64,000 nt of DNA from Oscillospiraceae bacterium. Lineage in GTDB: Bacteria; Bacillota; Clostridia; Oscillospirales; Acutalibacteraceae. Every line of letters begins with the position of its first letter. Within the stretch, counting starts at the first letter, position 1. A program made the translations under genes and the position numbers. The stretch is from assembly GCA_902790325.1 (NCBI GenBank), contig CADARP010000004.1, positions 1 through 64,000 of the forward strand, written 5' to 3'. The notes below the pieces were generated by a model, which worked only from the letters and a program-made list of their open reading frames with translations, searched no databases and was not told where the DNA came from. This document shows positions 32,863 to 41,610 of this stretch, piece by piece.

Positions 32863-33894
32863 CTACCGCCTGACGTTGCCGACGTCCGTTACGATCTCGT
32901 ATCCGGCGGCGCGCACGCGCGCTTCGAGACAGGCACGGCACTGCGCGGATTCCTCGCCGGTGCAGATCTTGCCTTCGTACAGCGCGTACTTTTCACGCAC
33001 GTCCGCGGGCGAGAGGTTCGGCATGACGACGTTGGCACCCGCGCGAAGCCCCAGCTCGCGTCCGTCCGGAGCGATCGTGCCGAGTGCGGTCGTCGCGGGC
33101 AGCAGCGCATGCGGGAACAGAAGCCGCAGGACCGCAATAATTCGCAGCGTCAGTTTGAGCGAACCGGCGCTCTTGTCGGCAAACGGTGTATCCGGCGCGG
33201 GGATAAACGGCCCGACGCCGATCATATCCGGGTCAAGCCGCTGCAGAAAGCGGAAATCGGTGACGATGTTTTCTGTCGTCTGAAATGGCGAGCCGACCAT
33301 GAAGCCGCTGCCGACCTGGTAGCCGATCTCCTTGAGATCAAAGAGACAGCGCTTGCGGTTTTCGGCAGACAGGGCAGGGGGATGCAGCGCGGCATAGTGC
33401 GTGCTGTCGGCGGTTTCGTGCCGCAGCAGAAATCGGTTTGCGCCTGCGCGGTAATAGGCGAGATAGCTTTCGCGCGGTTTTTCACCGATCGAAAGCGTTA
33501 TGGCGCAGTCCGGAAAACGCGTGCGGATGCGTTCCACGATCGCACAGATGCGCTCGTCCGTGAAGTACGGGTCCTCGCCGCTTTGCAGCACGAACGTGCG
33601 GTAGCCGAGCGCATATCCTTCCGTGCAGCAGGCGAGGATCGTATCCGCGTCCAGGCGGTAGCGCTGTACGGAGCGGTTTTCGCAGCGGATGCCGCAGTAA
33701 TAGCAGCCGTTTTTGCAGTAATTGGAAAACTCGATCAGACCGCGCACGAATACGGCGGTTCCGTACACGCTTCGCCGCACCGCATCCGCGGCGGCAAACA
33801 GCGCGTCGTCAAACGCGTCGCTCTCCAGCACAGTCTTGAGTTCGGGGTCGGAAAGATTCCGCTGTGTTTGCAGTTTTCGGATCAGATCGTTCAT
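32863..33894 (-). CDS. hydE: [FeFe]-hydrogenase H-cluster maturase HydE
   Basis: A 343-residue radical SAM protein. The cluster motif is CKNGCYYCGIR (Cys60, 64, 67), and the barrel shows YRTFVLQSGEDPYFTDE, HETADSTHYAALHP, SGFMVGSPFQT and GPFIPAPDTPF, all typical of HydE. HydE makes part of the dithiolate/CO/CN ligand set of the hydrogenase 2Fe subcluster with HydG and HydF, neither of which is in this window. Its ATG overlaps the iscU stop (ATGA), placing it inside a sulfur-mobilisation operon, which is unusual. Confidence 0.88.
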   Translation of the reverse strand: MNDLIRKLQTQRNLSDPELKTVLESDAFDDALFAAADAVRRSVYGTAVFVRGLIEFSNYCKNGCYYCGIRCENRSVQRYRLDADTILACCTEGYALGYRTFVLQSGEDPYFTDERICAIVERIRTRFPDCAITLSIGEKPRESYLAYYRAGANRFLLRHETADSTHYAALHPPALSAENRKRCLFDLKEIGYQVGSGFMVGSPFQTTENIVTDFRFLQRLDPDMIGVGPFIPAPDTPFADKSAGSLKLTLRIIAVLRLLFPHALLPATTALGTIAPDGRELGLRAGANVVMPNLSPADVREKYALYEGKICTGEESAQCRACLEARVRAAGYEIVTDVGNVRR

Positions 33895-34322
33895 ACGCAG
33901 CAGTGTGCGCAGCTCCCGCAGTCGGGGAACTGCGACGGGTCGTACTCGATGCCGTTGCGGTCATAGTAGTCTTTGACGGCGGCTTTGATCGCCTCCTCCG
34001 CAAGGACGGAGCAGTGCAGTTTATGCGCCGGCAGACCGTCCAGTGCTTCCGTGACCGCTTTGTTCGTAAGCGTCAGCGCATCGGCAAGGGGCTTACCCTT
34101 GATCATTTCCGTCGCCATGGAGCTGGACGCAATCGCGCTGCCGCAGCCGAACGTCTCGAACTTGACGTCCGTAATGACGCCGCCGCCGATCTTCAGATAG
34201 ATTTTCATGATGTCGCCGCATTTGGCGTTGCCGACTTCTCCGACGCCGTCGGCGTCCTCGATCACGCCGACGTTGCGCGGATTGCGGAAATGATCCATCA
34301 CTTTTTCACTGTATAATGCCAT
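33891..34322 (-). CDS. Fe-S cluster scaffold protein IscU/NifU-like
   Basis: A 143-residue scaffold. The three cluster ligands are Cys35 (NAKCGD), Cys60 (TFGCGSAIASS) and Cys104 (KLHCSVLAEEA). A short extra Cys-rich tail, CGSCAHCCV, ends the protein. It receives sulfur from the IscS encoded 8 nt upstream. The stop overlaps the hydE start. Confidence 0.93.
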   Translation of the reverse strand: MALYSEKVMDHFRNPRNVGVIEDADGVGEVGNAKCGDIMKIYLKIGGGVITDVKFETFGCGSAIASSSMATEMIKGKPLADALTLTNKAVTEALDGLPAHKLHCSVLAEEAIKAAVKDYYDRNGIEYDPSQFPDCGSCAHCCV

Positions 34323-34330
34323 AGTTCACC

Positions 34331-35518
34331 TCACGGGATCACAAAGGGTGTTTTGCCGTTTACAAGGTCGCGCCAGACAGGGGACATGCCGCGCAGATAC
34401 GCGACGACTTCGCGTACCGCATCGATGATCCGCTCGACCTCCGCGGGCGTGTTCTCTTCGCAAAGCGTCAGCCGCAGCGAGCCGTGCGCGATCTCGTGCG
34501 GACGGCCGATGGCGAGCAGCACATGGCTCGGGTCCAAAGAGCCGGACGTGCACGCCGAGCCGGACGAAGCCGCAACGCCTTTGTCGTCTAAAAGCAGCAG
34601 CAGCGATTCGCCCTCGATGCCCTCGAAGCAGAAATTGACGTTGCCGGGCAGCCGTTCGTTCCTGTCGCCGTTGAGTACGCAGTGCGGGATTTCGGCCAGC
34701 CCCTCGATCAGGCGCTCGCGCATCGCGCCGACTTTTGCGGCGTTCGTTTCCATGTTTTGCACGGCTTCCTCAAGCGCGGCAGCCATGCCCAGGATCGCGG
34801 GCAGGTTTTCGGTACCGGCACGTTTGCCGCGTTCCTGTGCGCCGCCCTCGATCAGACTGTAAAGGCGCATACCTTTACGTGCGACGAGCACGCCGATCCC
34901 TCTGGGACCGTGGAATTTGTGCGCCGACAGGGACAGGTAGTCAATGTTATCCTCCCGCACGTTCACCGGAATATGTCCGACGGCCTGCACCGCGTCCGTG
35001 TGGAACGGCACGCCTTTTTCGCGGCACACCGCGCCGATCGCGCGAATGGGCTGCACGGTGCCGATCTCATTGTTGGCGAACATGACCGTCACGAGCGCCG
35101 TGTCCCCGCGGATCGCGTCCGCGACCTGCTGCGGCGTAACAATGCCGTTTTCATGCACATCCAGCAGCGTTACCTCGAAACCGTCCGCCTCCAGCTTTTT
35201 CAGCGTATGCAGGACGGCGTGGTGCTCGAATGCCGTGGATATGATATGCTTTTTTCCTTTTGCGGCGCCCGCTTTCGCGGCGGACAGGATCGCCTGGTTG
35301 TCGCTCTCACTGCCGCCGGACGTAAACGTGACCTCGCGCGCATCACAGCCGAGACATCGGGCAATGCGCGCACGCGCGTCTTCGAGCGCCTCCTTGGCCT
35401 GCTGCGCGAACGCATACAGGCCGGAGGGATTGCCGTACACCGTGTCGAAACAGGGGAGCATCGCGTCGATCGCGGCGCGGCTCGTTTTCGTGGTGGCGGC
35501 GTTATCTGCGTAGATCAT
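34331..35518 (-). CDS. Cysteine desulfurase (IscS/NifS family)
   Basis: A 395-residue PLP enzyme that transfers sulfur from cysteine to IscU, MnmA and others. The PLP lysine is Lys201 in SAHKFHGPRG, and the persulfide cysteine is Cys323 in SSGSACTSG. The start at ATG 35518 (MIYADNAATT) is preceded by GAGGCGG; the frame extends 40 codons further upstream but overlaps cysK in another frame. It lies 10 nt after cysK. Confidence 0.95.
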   Translation of the reverse strand: MIYADNAATTKTSRAAIDAMLPCFDTVYGNPSGLYAFAQQAKEALEDARARIARCLGCDAREVTFTSGGSESDNQAILSAAKAGAAKGKKHIISTAFEHHAVLHTLKKLEADGFEVTLLDVHENGIVTPQQVADAIRGDTALVTVMFANNEIGTVQPIRAIGAVCREKGVPFHTDAVQAVGHIPVNVREDNIDYLSLSAHKFHGPRGIGVLVARKGMRLYSLIEGGAQERGKRAGTENLPAILGMAAALEEAVQNMETNAAKVGAMRERLIEGLAEIPHCVLNGDRNERLPGNVNFCFEGIEGESLLLLLDDKGVAASSGSACTSGSLDPSHVLLAIGRPHEIAHGSLRLTLCEENTPAEVERIIDAVREVVAYLRGMSPVWRDLVNGKTPFVIP

Positions 35519-35528
35519 ATGCCGCCTC

Positions 35529-36458
35529 TCAATCCGCAAACAGCGCTGTGGACAGATAGCGGTCGCCTGTATCGGGCAGCAGGACAACGATGTTCTTGCC
35601 TGCGTTTTCGGGACGTTTGGCGAGCGTGATCGCAGCAAATGCCGCGGCGCCGGACGAAATGCCGACCAGCACGCCTTCGCGTTTGCCGATCTGTTTGCCG
35701 GCTGCGAATGCGTCCTCGTTGGAGACGGGCAGGATCTCGTCGTAGACGTCCGTGTTCAGCACGTCCGGCACGAAGCCTGCGCCGATGCCCTGGATCTTAT
35801 GCGCGCCCGCGACGCCTGTGGACAGAACGGCGGAAGTTTCCGGCTCGACCGCGACGACTTTGACGTCGGGGTTCTTTGCCTTAAGATACTCGCCGACGCC
35901 GGTCAGCGTGCCGCCCGTGCCGACGCCCGCGACAAAGATGTCCACCTTGCCGTCCGTATCGTCCCAGATCTCGGGGCCGGTCGTGCTGCGGTGCGCCTGC
36001 GGATTGGCGGGGTTGACAAACTGGCCGGGGATGAAGCTGTTGGGCGTTTCGGCTGCGAGCTCTTCGGCCTTGGCGATCGCGCCCTTCATGCCTTTGGAAC
36101 CGTCGGTCAGCACAAGCTCCGCGCCGTATGCTTTCATCAACTGGCGGCGTTCGACGGACATGGTTTCGGGCATGACGATGATGATGCGGTAGCCGCGCGC
36201 GGCAGCTACGGAAGCAAGACCGATGCCGGTGTTGCCGGACGTCGGTTCGATGATGACGGAGTCGGCGTTGAGCAGCCCCTTCTGCTCCGCGTCGTCGATC
36301 ATCGCCTTGGCGATGCGGTCCTTGACGGAACCGGCGGGATTGAAGTATTCGAGTTTGGCATAAACTTTGGCGCCGAGCTGCTCCGCTTCTTCTGTGTGCG
36401 TCAGCTCCAGCAGGGGCGTGCGGCCGATCAGTTCGTCTGCGGTACGGTAGATACGCAT
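35529..36458 (-). CDS. cysK: Cysteine synthase A (O-acetylserine sulfhydrylase)
   Basis: A 309-residue PLP enzyme making cysteine from O-acetylserine and sulfide. The PLP lysine is Lys47 in [10 protein letters not shown]; the substrate loop is [11 protein letters not shown]; the phosphate loop is [12 protein letters not shown]. It is the first gene of a five-gene operon that carries cysteine sulfur on to Fe-S clusters, HydE and tRNA thiolation. The leader contains an inverted repeat that could be a cysteine- or Fe-S-responsive operator. Confidence 0.95.
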   Translation of the reverse strand: MRIYRTADELIGRTPLLELTHTEEAEQLGAKVYAKLEYFNPAGSVKDRIAKAMIDDAEQKGLLNADSVIIEPTSGNTGIGLASVAAARGYRIIIVMPETMSVERRQLMKAYGAELVLTDGSKGMKGAIAKAEELAAETPNSFIPGQFVNPANPQAHRSTTGPEIWDDTDGKVDIFVAGVGTGGTLTGVGEYLKAKNPDVKVVAVEPETSAVLSTGVAGAHKIQGIGAGFVPDVLNTDVYDEILPVSNEDAFAAGKQIGKREGVLVGISSGAAAFAAITLAKRPENAGKNIVVLLPDTGDRYLSTALFAD

Positions 36459-36480
36459 GGTGTTGTCCTCCTTGATATTT

Positions 36481-36516
36481 GAATAACCTAAATCCTATAT
36501 GTTTAATAGGTTATTC
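36481..36516. promoter_or_regulatory. Inverted-repeat operator candidate in the cysK leader
   Basis: GAATAACCTA (36481-36490) is an exact inverted match of TAGGTTATTC (36507-36516), enclosing a second pair CCTAT / ATAGG (36494-36510). It overlaps the expected transcription start. The position and A/T-flanked CC...GG layout recall Rrf2-family (CymR/IscR-like) sites; the regulator is not identified. Confidence 0.55.
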
Positions 36517-36518
36517 GG

Positions 36519-36547
36519 AGTATAGCACACAGAATCACGTTTGTCAA
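36519..36547 (-). promoter_or_regulatory. Promoter of the cysK operon
   Basis: TTGACA, 17-bp spacer, TATACT on the minus strand. Confidence 0.85.
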
Positions 36548-36654
36548 GCACTTTTTTAAAAAGATTGTATTTTGCGGCGTGCCCTTGCGCGAACCGTTTG
36601 ACGTCATGCGCCGGTCGTCCGACTGTCCGTGAAGAACCGTTCCGCTTTCAAAGC

Positions 36655-36685
36655 GTCCGGCCTTTGCCGAAACAGGCGGCCGGAC
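36655..36685. other. Unassigned inverted repeat between the cysK and barnase promoters
   Basis: GTCCGGCC (36655-36662) pairs with GGCCGGAC (36678-36685). There is no T run. It could be a weak barrier between divergent transcripts or an operator. Nothing else is recognisable in 36548-36698. Confidence 0.4.
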
Positions 36686-36698
36686 GGCTTCAATCACC

Positions 36699-36727
36699 TT
36701 GAAAACCCCGGACGACTCTGTTATAAT
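36699..36727 (+). promoter_or_regulatory. Promoter of the barnase-barstar operon
   Basis: TTGAAA, 17-bp spacer, TATAAT. Confidence 0.75.
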
Positions 36728-36758
36728 AATTATAATTAAGTATGAAAGAGGGATCTGT

Positions 36759-37394
36759 GTGACATTCAAAAAATGTGTTGCCGTGCTGTTGGCGCTGTTA
36801 TGTGTTACGGTGCTGTTCGCGGGCTGTTACCAGTTTTCGGAACCTGAATTGCCGTACACCGACCCTGCGCCGCAGACCGTCGACGCCCCGCAGACCGAGG
36901 CGCCCGCGGGCGAAGAACCCAAAGACATCCACGCAACGTCACCGCCTGCGGCCGACGGCGAGACTACAGCCGCGACCACGACCGCGACCACGACCGCAAC
37001 CGCGACCGCGACCACGACCGCGACCGCAACCGCAGCCGGGACAAAGCTCGATGAAAACGGCAGCTATTACAGCCGCGATGACGTGGCGCTGTATATCCGC
37101 ACCTACGGCCACCTGCCGCCGAATTATATGACAAAAAAGCAGGCACAGGCACTCGGCTGGTCGGGCGGGAGTCTGGAACAATTCGCGCCGGGCAAGGCGA
37201 TCGGCGGCGGACGCTACGGGAATTATGAAGGGCTCTTGCCAGACAGACCCGGCCGATACTACACGGAATGCGACATCGACACGCTCGGCAAGTCGAAACG
37301 CGGCAGCAAGCGGATCGTCTTTTCCAACGACGGACTGATCTACTACACCGACGACCACTATAAGAGCTTTACGCTGCTGTACGGGGAGGAGTAA
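36759..37394 (+). CDS. Lipoprotein-anchored barnase-family ribonuclease
   Basis: A 211-residue protein. Residues 1-23 are a lipoprotein signal (lipobox LFAGC). A Thr/Ala repeat stalk runs about 68-93. Residues 102-211 match barnase closely: DDVALYIRTYGHLPPNYMTK, ALGW, APGKAIGGGRYGNYEG. The catalytic Glu170, Arg181, Arg185 and His200 correspond to barnase Glu73, Arg83, Arg87 and His102. Barnase Lys27 is replaced (GHLP). It should be an active guanyl-preferring RNase tethered outside the membrane. The start GTG 36759 follows GAGGG. Barstar is encoded 2 nt downstream. The stalk DNA is an imperfect hexanucleotide repeat and could change length. Confidence 0.88.
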   Translation: MTFKKCVAVLLALLCVTVLFAGCYQFSEPELPYTDPAPQTVDAPQTEAPAGEEPKDIHATSPPAADGETTAATTTATTTATATATTTATATAAGTKLDENGSYYSRDDVALYIRTYGHLPPNYMTKKQAQALGWSGGSLEQFAPGKAIGGGRYGNYEGLLPDRPGRYYTECDIDTLGKSKRGSKRIVFSNDGLIYYTDDHYKSFTLLYGEE

Positions 37395-37396
37395 CC

Positions 37397-37684
37397 ATGC
37401 AATATGTTTTTTTGGACGGCGCGCGCATCCTTTCAAACCATGATCTGCATGCCGTATTCGCCGACGGACTGGCGTTGGAGGAATACTACGGGCGCAACCT
37501 GGACGCGCTGCATGACGTTCTGACCGACCGCACCGAGCCGCTCGGGATTGTGATCGTGAACGAAGCGCTTCTGCGCGAGCACCTCGGCCGCCGTGCCAAC
37601 GGCTTTTTCCGGCTTCTGCGCGATCTGCGGGCGGAGAACGTGGTGCGCGTCACGGTGGTCGCGCCGGACGAGGCGGAGACATGA
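37397..37684 (+). CDS. Barstar-family ribonuclease inhibitor
   Basis: A 95-residue cytoplasmic protein with the barstar core EEYYGRNLDALHDVLTD. Asp36 and Asp40 match barstar Asp35 and Asp39, which plug the barnase active site. It lies 2 nt after the barnase stop with a GGGGAGGAG RBS at the end of that gene. It protects the producer before or during export of the RNase. Confidence 0.9.
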   Translation: MQYVFLDGARILSNHDLHAVFADGLALEEYYGRNLDALHDVLTDRTEPLGIVIVNEALLREHLGRRANGFFRLLRDLRAENVVRVTVVAPDEAET

Positions 37685-37703
37685 CGCGCCGGCTCGGCCT
37701 TTC

Positions 37704-37732
37704 TTGACATTTTCCCCACGGCTCGATATAAT
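37704..37732 (+). promoter_or_regulatory. Promoter of the HerA-like ATPase gene
   Basis: TTGACA, 17-bp spacer, TATAAT. Confidence 0.85.
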
Positions 37733-37784
37733 AAAAGCACGCAATACGAAAAGAAACCAGTGATGACCAAAGGAGAAATCGCTT

Positions 37785-39383
37785 ATGTTTACAGAAGAAA
37801 ACGGCAAGATCTGGCTTGCGACCGGCAGTGAACGCGTTTATCTGAATCCTTCGATGGCCAATCGTCACGGCCTGATCGCCGGCGCTACCGGTACGGGCAA
37901 GACCGTAACGCTCAAGGTCGTTGCGGAATCGTTCAGTGAAATGGGAGTGCCCGTGTTCATCGCCGATATAAAAGGCGACGTTTCCGGTATGTGCCTGCCC
38001 GGCTGTGAAAACAAACATATCCGCCGCTCGATCGACACGATGGGGATCGAGAATTTCAGCTATACCGATTTTCCGGTTCGCTTCTTTGACGTATACGGCA
38101 AGCTGGGACACCCCGTGCGCACCACGATCTCCGACATGGGGCCGGAGCTGCTGGCGCGTCTTCTGGGTCTCAACGAGGTTCAGAGCGGCGTGCTGCGCAT
38201 CGTGTTCCGCATTGCCGACGACAACGGTATGCTGCTTCTGGATCTCAAGGATCTGCGTGCCATGCTGCAGTACACAGCCGACAACGCGGCGGAGTACAAG
38301 ATCCGCTACGGCAACGTGTCGCCGCAGTCGATCGGCTCCATCCAGCGCGCGCTTCTTGCGCTGGAGGACGAGGGCGGCAACATCTTCTTCGGCGAGCCGG
38401 CGCTGGATATCGGCGACTGGTTCGACTGGGGTCCGGACGGACGCGGCGTGATGAATATTCTGGAATGCGCCGAGTTGTTCCAGCACCCGCTTCTTTACAG
38501 CACGTTCCTGCTGTGGATGCTCACGGAGCTCTACGAGCTGCTGCCCGAGGCGGGCGACCTCGACAAGCCGAAGATCGCCTTCTTCTTCGATGAAGCGCAT
38601 TTGCTGTTTAAAGACGCGCCGAAAGCCCTGCTCGAAAAAGTGGAGCAGGTCGTGCGTCTGATCCGCTCCAAAGGCGTTTCGGTCTGGTTCATCACCCAAA
38701 ACCCGATGGACATCCCGGAATCCGTGCTCTCGCAGATCGGCAACCGCGTGCAGCATGCCCTGCGCGCCTATACGCCCAACGAGCAAAAAGCCATCCGCGC
38801 TGCCGCCCGTTCGTTCCGCGTGAACGAAGCGTTCGATACGGAGACGGTGCTGCAGGAGCTTGCGACCGGCGAAGCGCTGGTCTCGGTGCTGGACGAAAAG
38901 GGTATCCCGGGTATCGTGCAGCGCGCCAACATCCTGCCGCCGCGCAGTTCTATGGAAGCTGTGGCGCCGGCCGTGATCGGCACCGTGCTGGCTGTGTCGC
39001 CGCTGCTGAGTAAATATGCCGAGACGCTCGACCGCGAATCTGCTTACGAGATCCTCGCCGTACAGGCGGAACAGGCGTCCAGGGAAGCCGCGGAACAGGC
39101 TCGCAGGAAAGAAGAGGAAAAAGAGCGCCTGCAGGCCGAAAAGCAGCGCTTGGCCGAAGAAAAGGCACGCGCAGCCGAAGAGCGGGCGCGCGCTGCGGAA
39201 GAAAAACGGATTGCCAAAGAAGAACGCGCCGCCGAACGTGCCCGGGAGCAAAAACGCAGCAGTTCCGTTTCCGGCACCGCAAGCAAGATGGTGAACAAGG
39301 CCGCATCCTCCGCGATGAGCACCATCGGACGCGAAGTGGGCAAACAGCTTCTCCGCGGTTTCTTCGGTACGCTGAAAAAGTAA
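37785..39383 (+). CDS. DUF853 family HerA-like ATPase
   Basis: A 532-residue protein. Walker A is GATGTGKT (33-40); Walker B is KIAFFFDEAHLLF (about 262-274); arginine-finger and sensor segments follow in VWFITQNPMDIP. After the ATPase (about 1-410) comes a long charged coiled coil of Glu/Arg/Ala (about 420-490) and a short hydrophobic-basic C-terminus. DUF853 proteins resemble HerA/FtsK-type translocases; their substrate is not settled. It is monocistronic with its own promoter and terminator. Confidence 0.88.
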   Translation: MFTEENGKIWLATGSERVYLNPSMANRHGLIAGATGTGKTVTLKVVAESFSEMGVPVFIADIKGDVSGMCLPGCENKHIRRSIDTMGIENFSYTDFPVRFFDVYGKLGHPVRTTISDMGPELLARLLGLNEVQSGVLRIVFRIADDNGMLLLDLKDLRAMLQYTADNAAEYKIRYGNVSPQSIGSIQRALLALEDEGGNIFFGEPALDIGDWFDWGPDGRGVMNILECAELFQHPLLYSTFLLWMLTELYELLPEAGDLDKPKIAFFFDEAHLLFKDAPKALLEKVEQVVRLIRSKGVSVWFITQNPMDIPESVLSQIGNRVQHALRAYTPNEQKAIRAAARSFRVNEAFDTETVLQELATGEALVSVLDEKGIPGIVQRANILPPRSSMEAVAPAVIGTVLAVSPLLSKYAETLDRESAYEILAVQAEQASREAAEQARRKEEEKERLQAEKQRLAEEKARAAEERARAAEEKRIAKEERAAERAREQKRSSSVSGTASKMVNKAASSAMSTIGREVGKQLLRGFFGTLKK

Positions 39384-39385
39384 CG

Positions 39386-39437
39386 GTCGGCCCGCGGCCG
39401 ACAAAACATACGGGGACGGTTTTCCGTCCCTGTTTTT
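39386..39437 (+). terminator. Terminator of the HerA-like ATPase gene
   Basis: One hairpin, GTCGGCC/GGCCGAC, is followed by a second, GGGACGGTTTTCCGTCCC, with TGTTTTTG. Confidence 0.75.
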
Positions 39438-39442
39438 GTATA

Positions 39443-39481
39443 TAAAAAAACTGCCGTGCACCGAAGGGATGCACAGCAGTC
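39443..39481 (-). terminator. Terminator of rpsB-tsf
   Basis: On the minus strand ACTGCTGTGCA pairs with TGCACGGCAGT, followed by a run of seven T. Confidence 0.8.
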
Positions 39482-39494
39482 TTGCTTTGTAAAA

Positions 39495-40421
39495 TCAGTT
39501 GACCATCTTGGCGATCTCGTCCGCGAAGTTCTCTTCCTTCTTCTGCAGACCCTCGCCCTTGGCGTAACGGGTGAAGCCCGTGCACTTGATGGAAGCGCCC
39601 AGCTCCTTGGCGACGGATTCGATGTACTTGGCGACGTTCATGCTGTCGTCCTTGACATACGCCTGCTCAAGAAGGCAGACTTCCTTGTAGTACTTGTTGA
39701 TCTTGCCGACGATGATGCCTTCCTTGACTTTGTCGGGCTTGTTGGCCATCTTGGGATCCTCGGCCATCTGCGCAAGCAGGATGCCTTTTTCGTGCTCGAC
39801 GACTTCTGCCGGAACAGAAGCGGGATCGAGGTACAGCGGGCTCATGGCCGCGATCTGCATCGCAACGTCCTTGCCCATCGTCTTGAACGCGTCGGTCGCA
39901 GCCGTTGCGTCATCCGTGTCGAATTCGACCAGAACGCCGACGGTGCCGCCCATGTGGACGTAGGACGCGACATTGCCTTCCACGCGCACAAAGCGGCGGA
40001 TGTTCATGTTCTCACCGATGGCGAGGATCTTGTCCTGCAGGTTCTCCTGCACGGAACGGTCGGAACCGTAAAGCGTGAGCGCCTTGAGCGCTTCGACGTC
40101 GGCGGGATCTTCCGCGGCGACCGTCTTGGCGATGTCGAGCACGAACGCTTTGAAAACTTCGTTCTTGGCGACGAAGTCGGTCTCGGAGTTGACTTCGACG
40201 AGCACGCCGACCTTCTTGTCTGCGTCATTGTATGCAAGCACGGCGCCTTCCGCTGCGATGCGGCCGGACTTCTTCTGAGAAGCGGCGAGACCTTTTTCGC
40301 GCAGGAAGTCGATTGCTTTTTCCATGTCGCCGTCGGACGCCTGAAGCGCCTTCTTGCAGTCCATCATGCCGACGCCCGTCTGTTCACGCAGCGCCTGTAC
40401 GTCTTTTGCGGTAAATGCCAT
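39495..40421 (-). CDS. tsf: Translation elongation factor Ts
   Basis: A 308-residue guanine-nucleotide exchange factor for EF-Tu. The N-terminal UBA-like domain contains REQTGVGMMDCKKAL, and the core shows NSETDFVAKNEVF and MQIAAMSPLYL. It lies 34 nt after rpsB with AGGAGG upstream, the usual bacterial order. Confidence 0.97.
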   Translation of the reverse strand: MAFTAKDVQALREQTGVGMMDCKKALQASDGDMEKAIDFLREKGLAASQKKSGRIAAEGAVLAYNDADKKVGVLVEVNSETDFVAKNEVFKAFVLDIAKTVAAEDPADVEALKALTLYGSDRSVQENLQDKILAIGENMNIRRFVRVEGNVASYVHMGGTVGVLVEFDTDDATAATDAFKTMGKDVAMQIAAMSPLYLDPASVPAEVVEHEKGILLAQMAEDPKMANKPDKVKEGIIVGKINKYYKEVCLLEQAYVKDDSMNVAKYIESVAKELGASIKCTGFTRYAKGEGLQKKEENFADEIAKMVN

Positions 40422-40455
40422 TTCTGTTTCCTCCTATTAAAAGTTGTGGACGGAA

Positions 40456-41181
40456 TTATTCCGCAGCAGCTTCCTCGGCGGGAGCGGCAGCGAGCTGCTC
40501 GCCCTGCTTGCCCTCAAGGACGGCGTCGGCCATAGCGCCGGCGATCAGCTTGACCGCACGGATGGCGTCGTCGTTGCCGGGGATGACATAGTCGATCTCA
40601 TCGGGATCGCAGTTGGTATCGACAATGGCGATGATCGGGATGCCGAGCTTCTTGGCTTCGGCCACGGCGATGCGCTCCTTGCGCGGGTCGACGATAAACA
40701 TGGCCGCGGGCTGTCTCTTCATACCGGTGATACCGCCCATGAATTTTTCGAGCTTTTCGATCTCGAGCTTGAGCTTGATGACTTCCTTCTTGGGAAGCAT
40801 GTCGAACGTGCCGTTCTCTTCCATCGCCTTGAGCTGACCGAGTCTCTTGATCCGCTTCTGGATGGTGTTGAAGTTGGTGAGCATACCGCCGAGCCAGCGG
40901 GCGTTGACGAAAGGCATGCCGCAGCGCTGCGCCTCGTCGCGCACGGAATCCTGCGCCTGCTTCTTGGTGCCGACGAACAGGATGGTGTCGCCGTTGGCGG
41001 CGACGTCGCGCACGAACATGTACGCTTCCTCAAGCTTCTTGACGGTTTTCTGCAGGTCGATGATGTAGATCCCGTTGCGCTCGGTGAAAATGTAGGGCGC
41101 CATTTTGGGGTTCCATCTTCTGGTCTGGTGTCCGAAGTGGACGCCGGCCTCCAGCAGTTGTTTCATGGATACGACTGACAT
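40456..41181 (-). CDS. rpsB: 30S ribosomal protein S2
   Basis: A 241-residue ribosomal protein with [49 protein letters not shown] and [11 protein letters not shown], all S2 hallmarks. AAAAGGAGG precedes ATG 41181. The leader (41182-41290) carries GC-rich inverted repeats of the kind used for S2 autoregulation, but no known class is recognised. Confidence 0.97.
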   Translation of the reverse strand: MSVVSMKQLLEAGVHFGHQTRRWNPKMAPYIFTERNGIYIIDLQKTVKKLEEAYMFVRDVAANGDTILFVGTKKQAQDSVRDEAQRCGMPFVNARWLGGMLTNFNTIQKRIKRLGQLKAMEENGTFDMLPKKEVIKLKLEIEKLEKFMGGITGMKRQPAAMFIVDPRKERIAVAEAKKLGIPIIAIVDTNCDPDEIDYVIPGNDDAIRAVKLIAGAMADAVLEGKQGEQLAAAPAEEAAAE

Positions 41182-41216
41182 TGTTTTTTCCTCCTTTTGT
41201 TGTACCTCCGGGATGG

Positions 41217-41262
41217 TTATTTAGGCGCGCAGCGGCGCTCGTGAGCAGCCGCCACCGGCGCG
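41217..41262 (-). promoter_or_regulatory. GC-rich leader structure upstream of rpsB
   Basis: On the minus strand GCGCGCCGG... GGCGGCTGCTCACGAGCGCC...GCGCGCC forms nested hairpins between the promoter and the S2 start. An autoregulatory role is inferred from its position only. Confidence 0.35.
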
Positions 41263-41294
41263 CAGAACACCTTCCCGTGTGGATTTGCCGATAT

Positions 41295-41323
41295 AGTATA
41301 GCACAGCGCCGCAGAATATGCAA
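41295..41323 (-). promoter_or_regulatory. Promoter of rpsB-tsf
   Basis: TTGCAT, 17-bp spacer, TATACT on the minus strand. Confidence 0.8.
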
Positions 41324-41388
41324 GTGTTTTTTTGCATATATTTGGCGCATCAGCGCGGTGCGCATTGTATAAATTGTATAAGCGCCTG

Positions 41389-41610
41389 CTATTCGTCGAA
41401 CAGACTTTCCTGCAGGTCAAACAGTTTCTCGCGCAGCTTCTCCGTTTCCGTGCGCAGGATCGTCCATTTACCGGCCTGCAGCGCGACGAGATCGCCTTCG
41501 CGCGCGTCGGACGGAAGGAAACGGGCGAGAACAGGAAAAGTCCCGCCGTCCTGCGAAACCAGAACGGCGAGGTCTTCTTCAAATCGGTCGATGCTGAACG
41601 TCTTATCCAT
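41389..41610 (-). CDS. DUF3006 family small protein
   Basis: A 73-residue protein: FSIDRFEEDLAVLVSQDGG, a LPSDAREGDLVALQ segment, and an acidic helical end. This is the DUF3006 pattern, often found next to ComEC-like or other MBL genes. The start ATG lies at 41610, inside the last 8 bases of the hydrolase gene, so translation is coupled. The function is unknown; it resembles a small beta-barrel with a helical tail. Confidence 0.75.
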   Translation of the reverse strand: MDKTFSIDRFEEDLAVLVSQDGGTFPVLARFLPSDAREGDLVALQAGKWTILRTETEKLREKLFDLQESLFDE

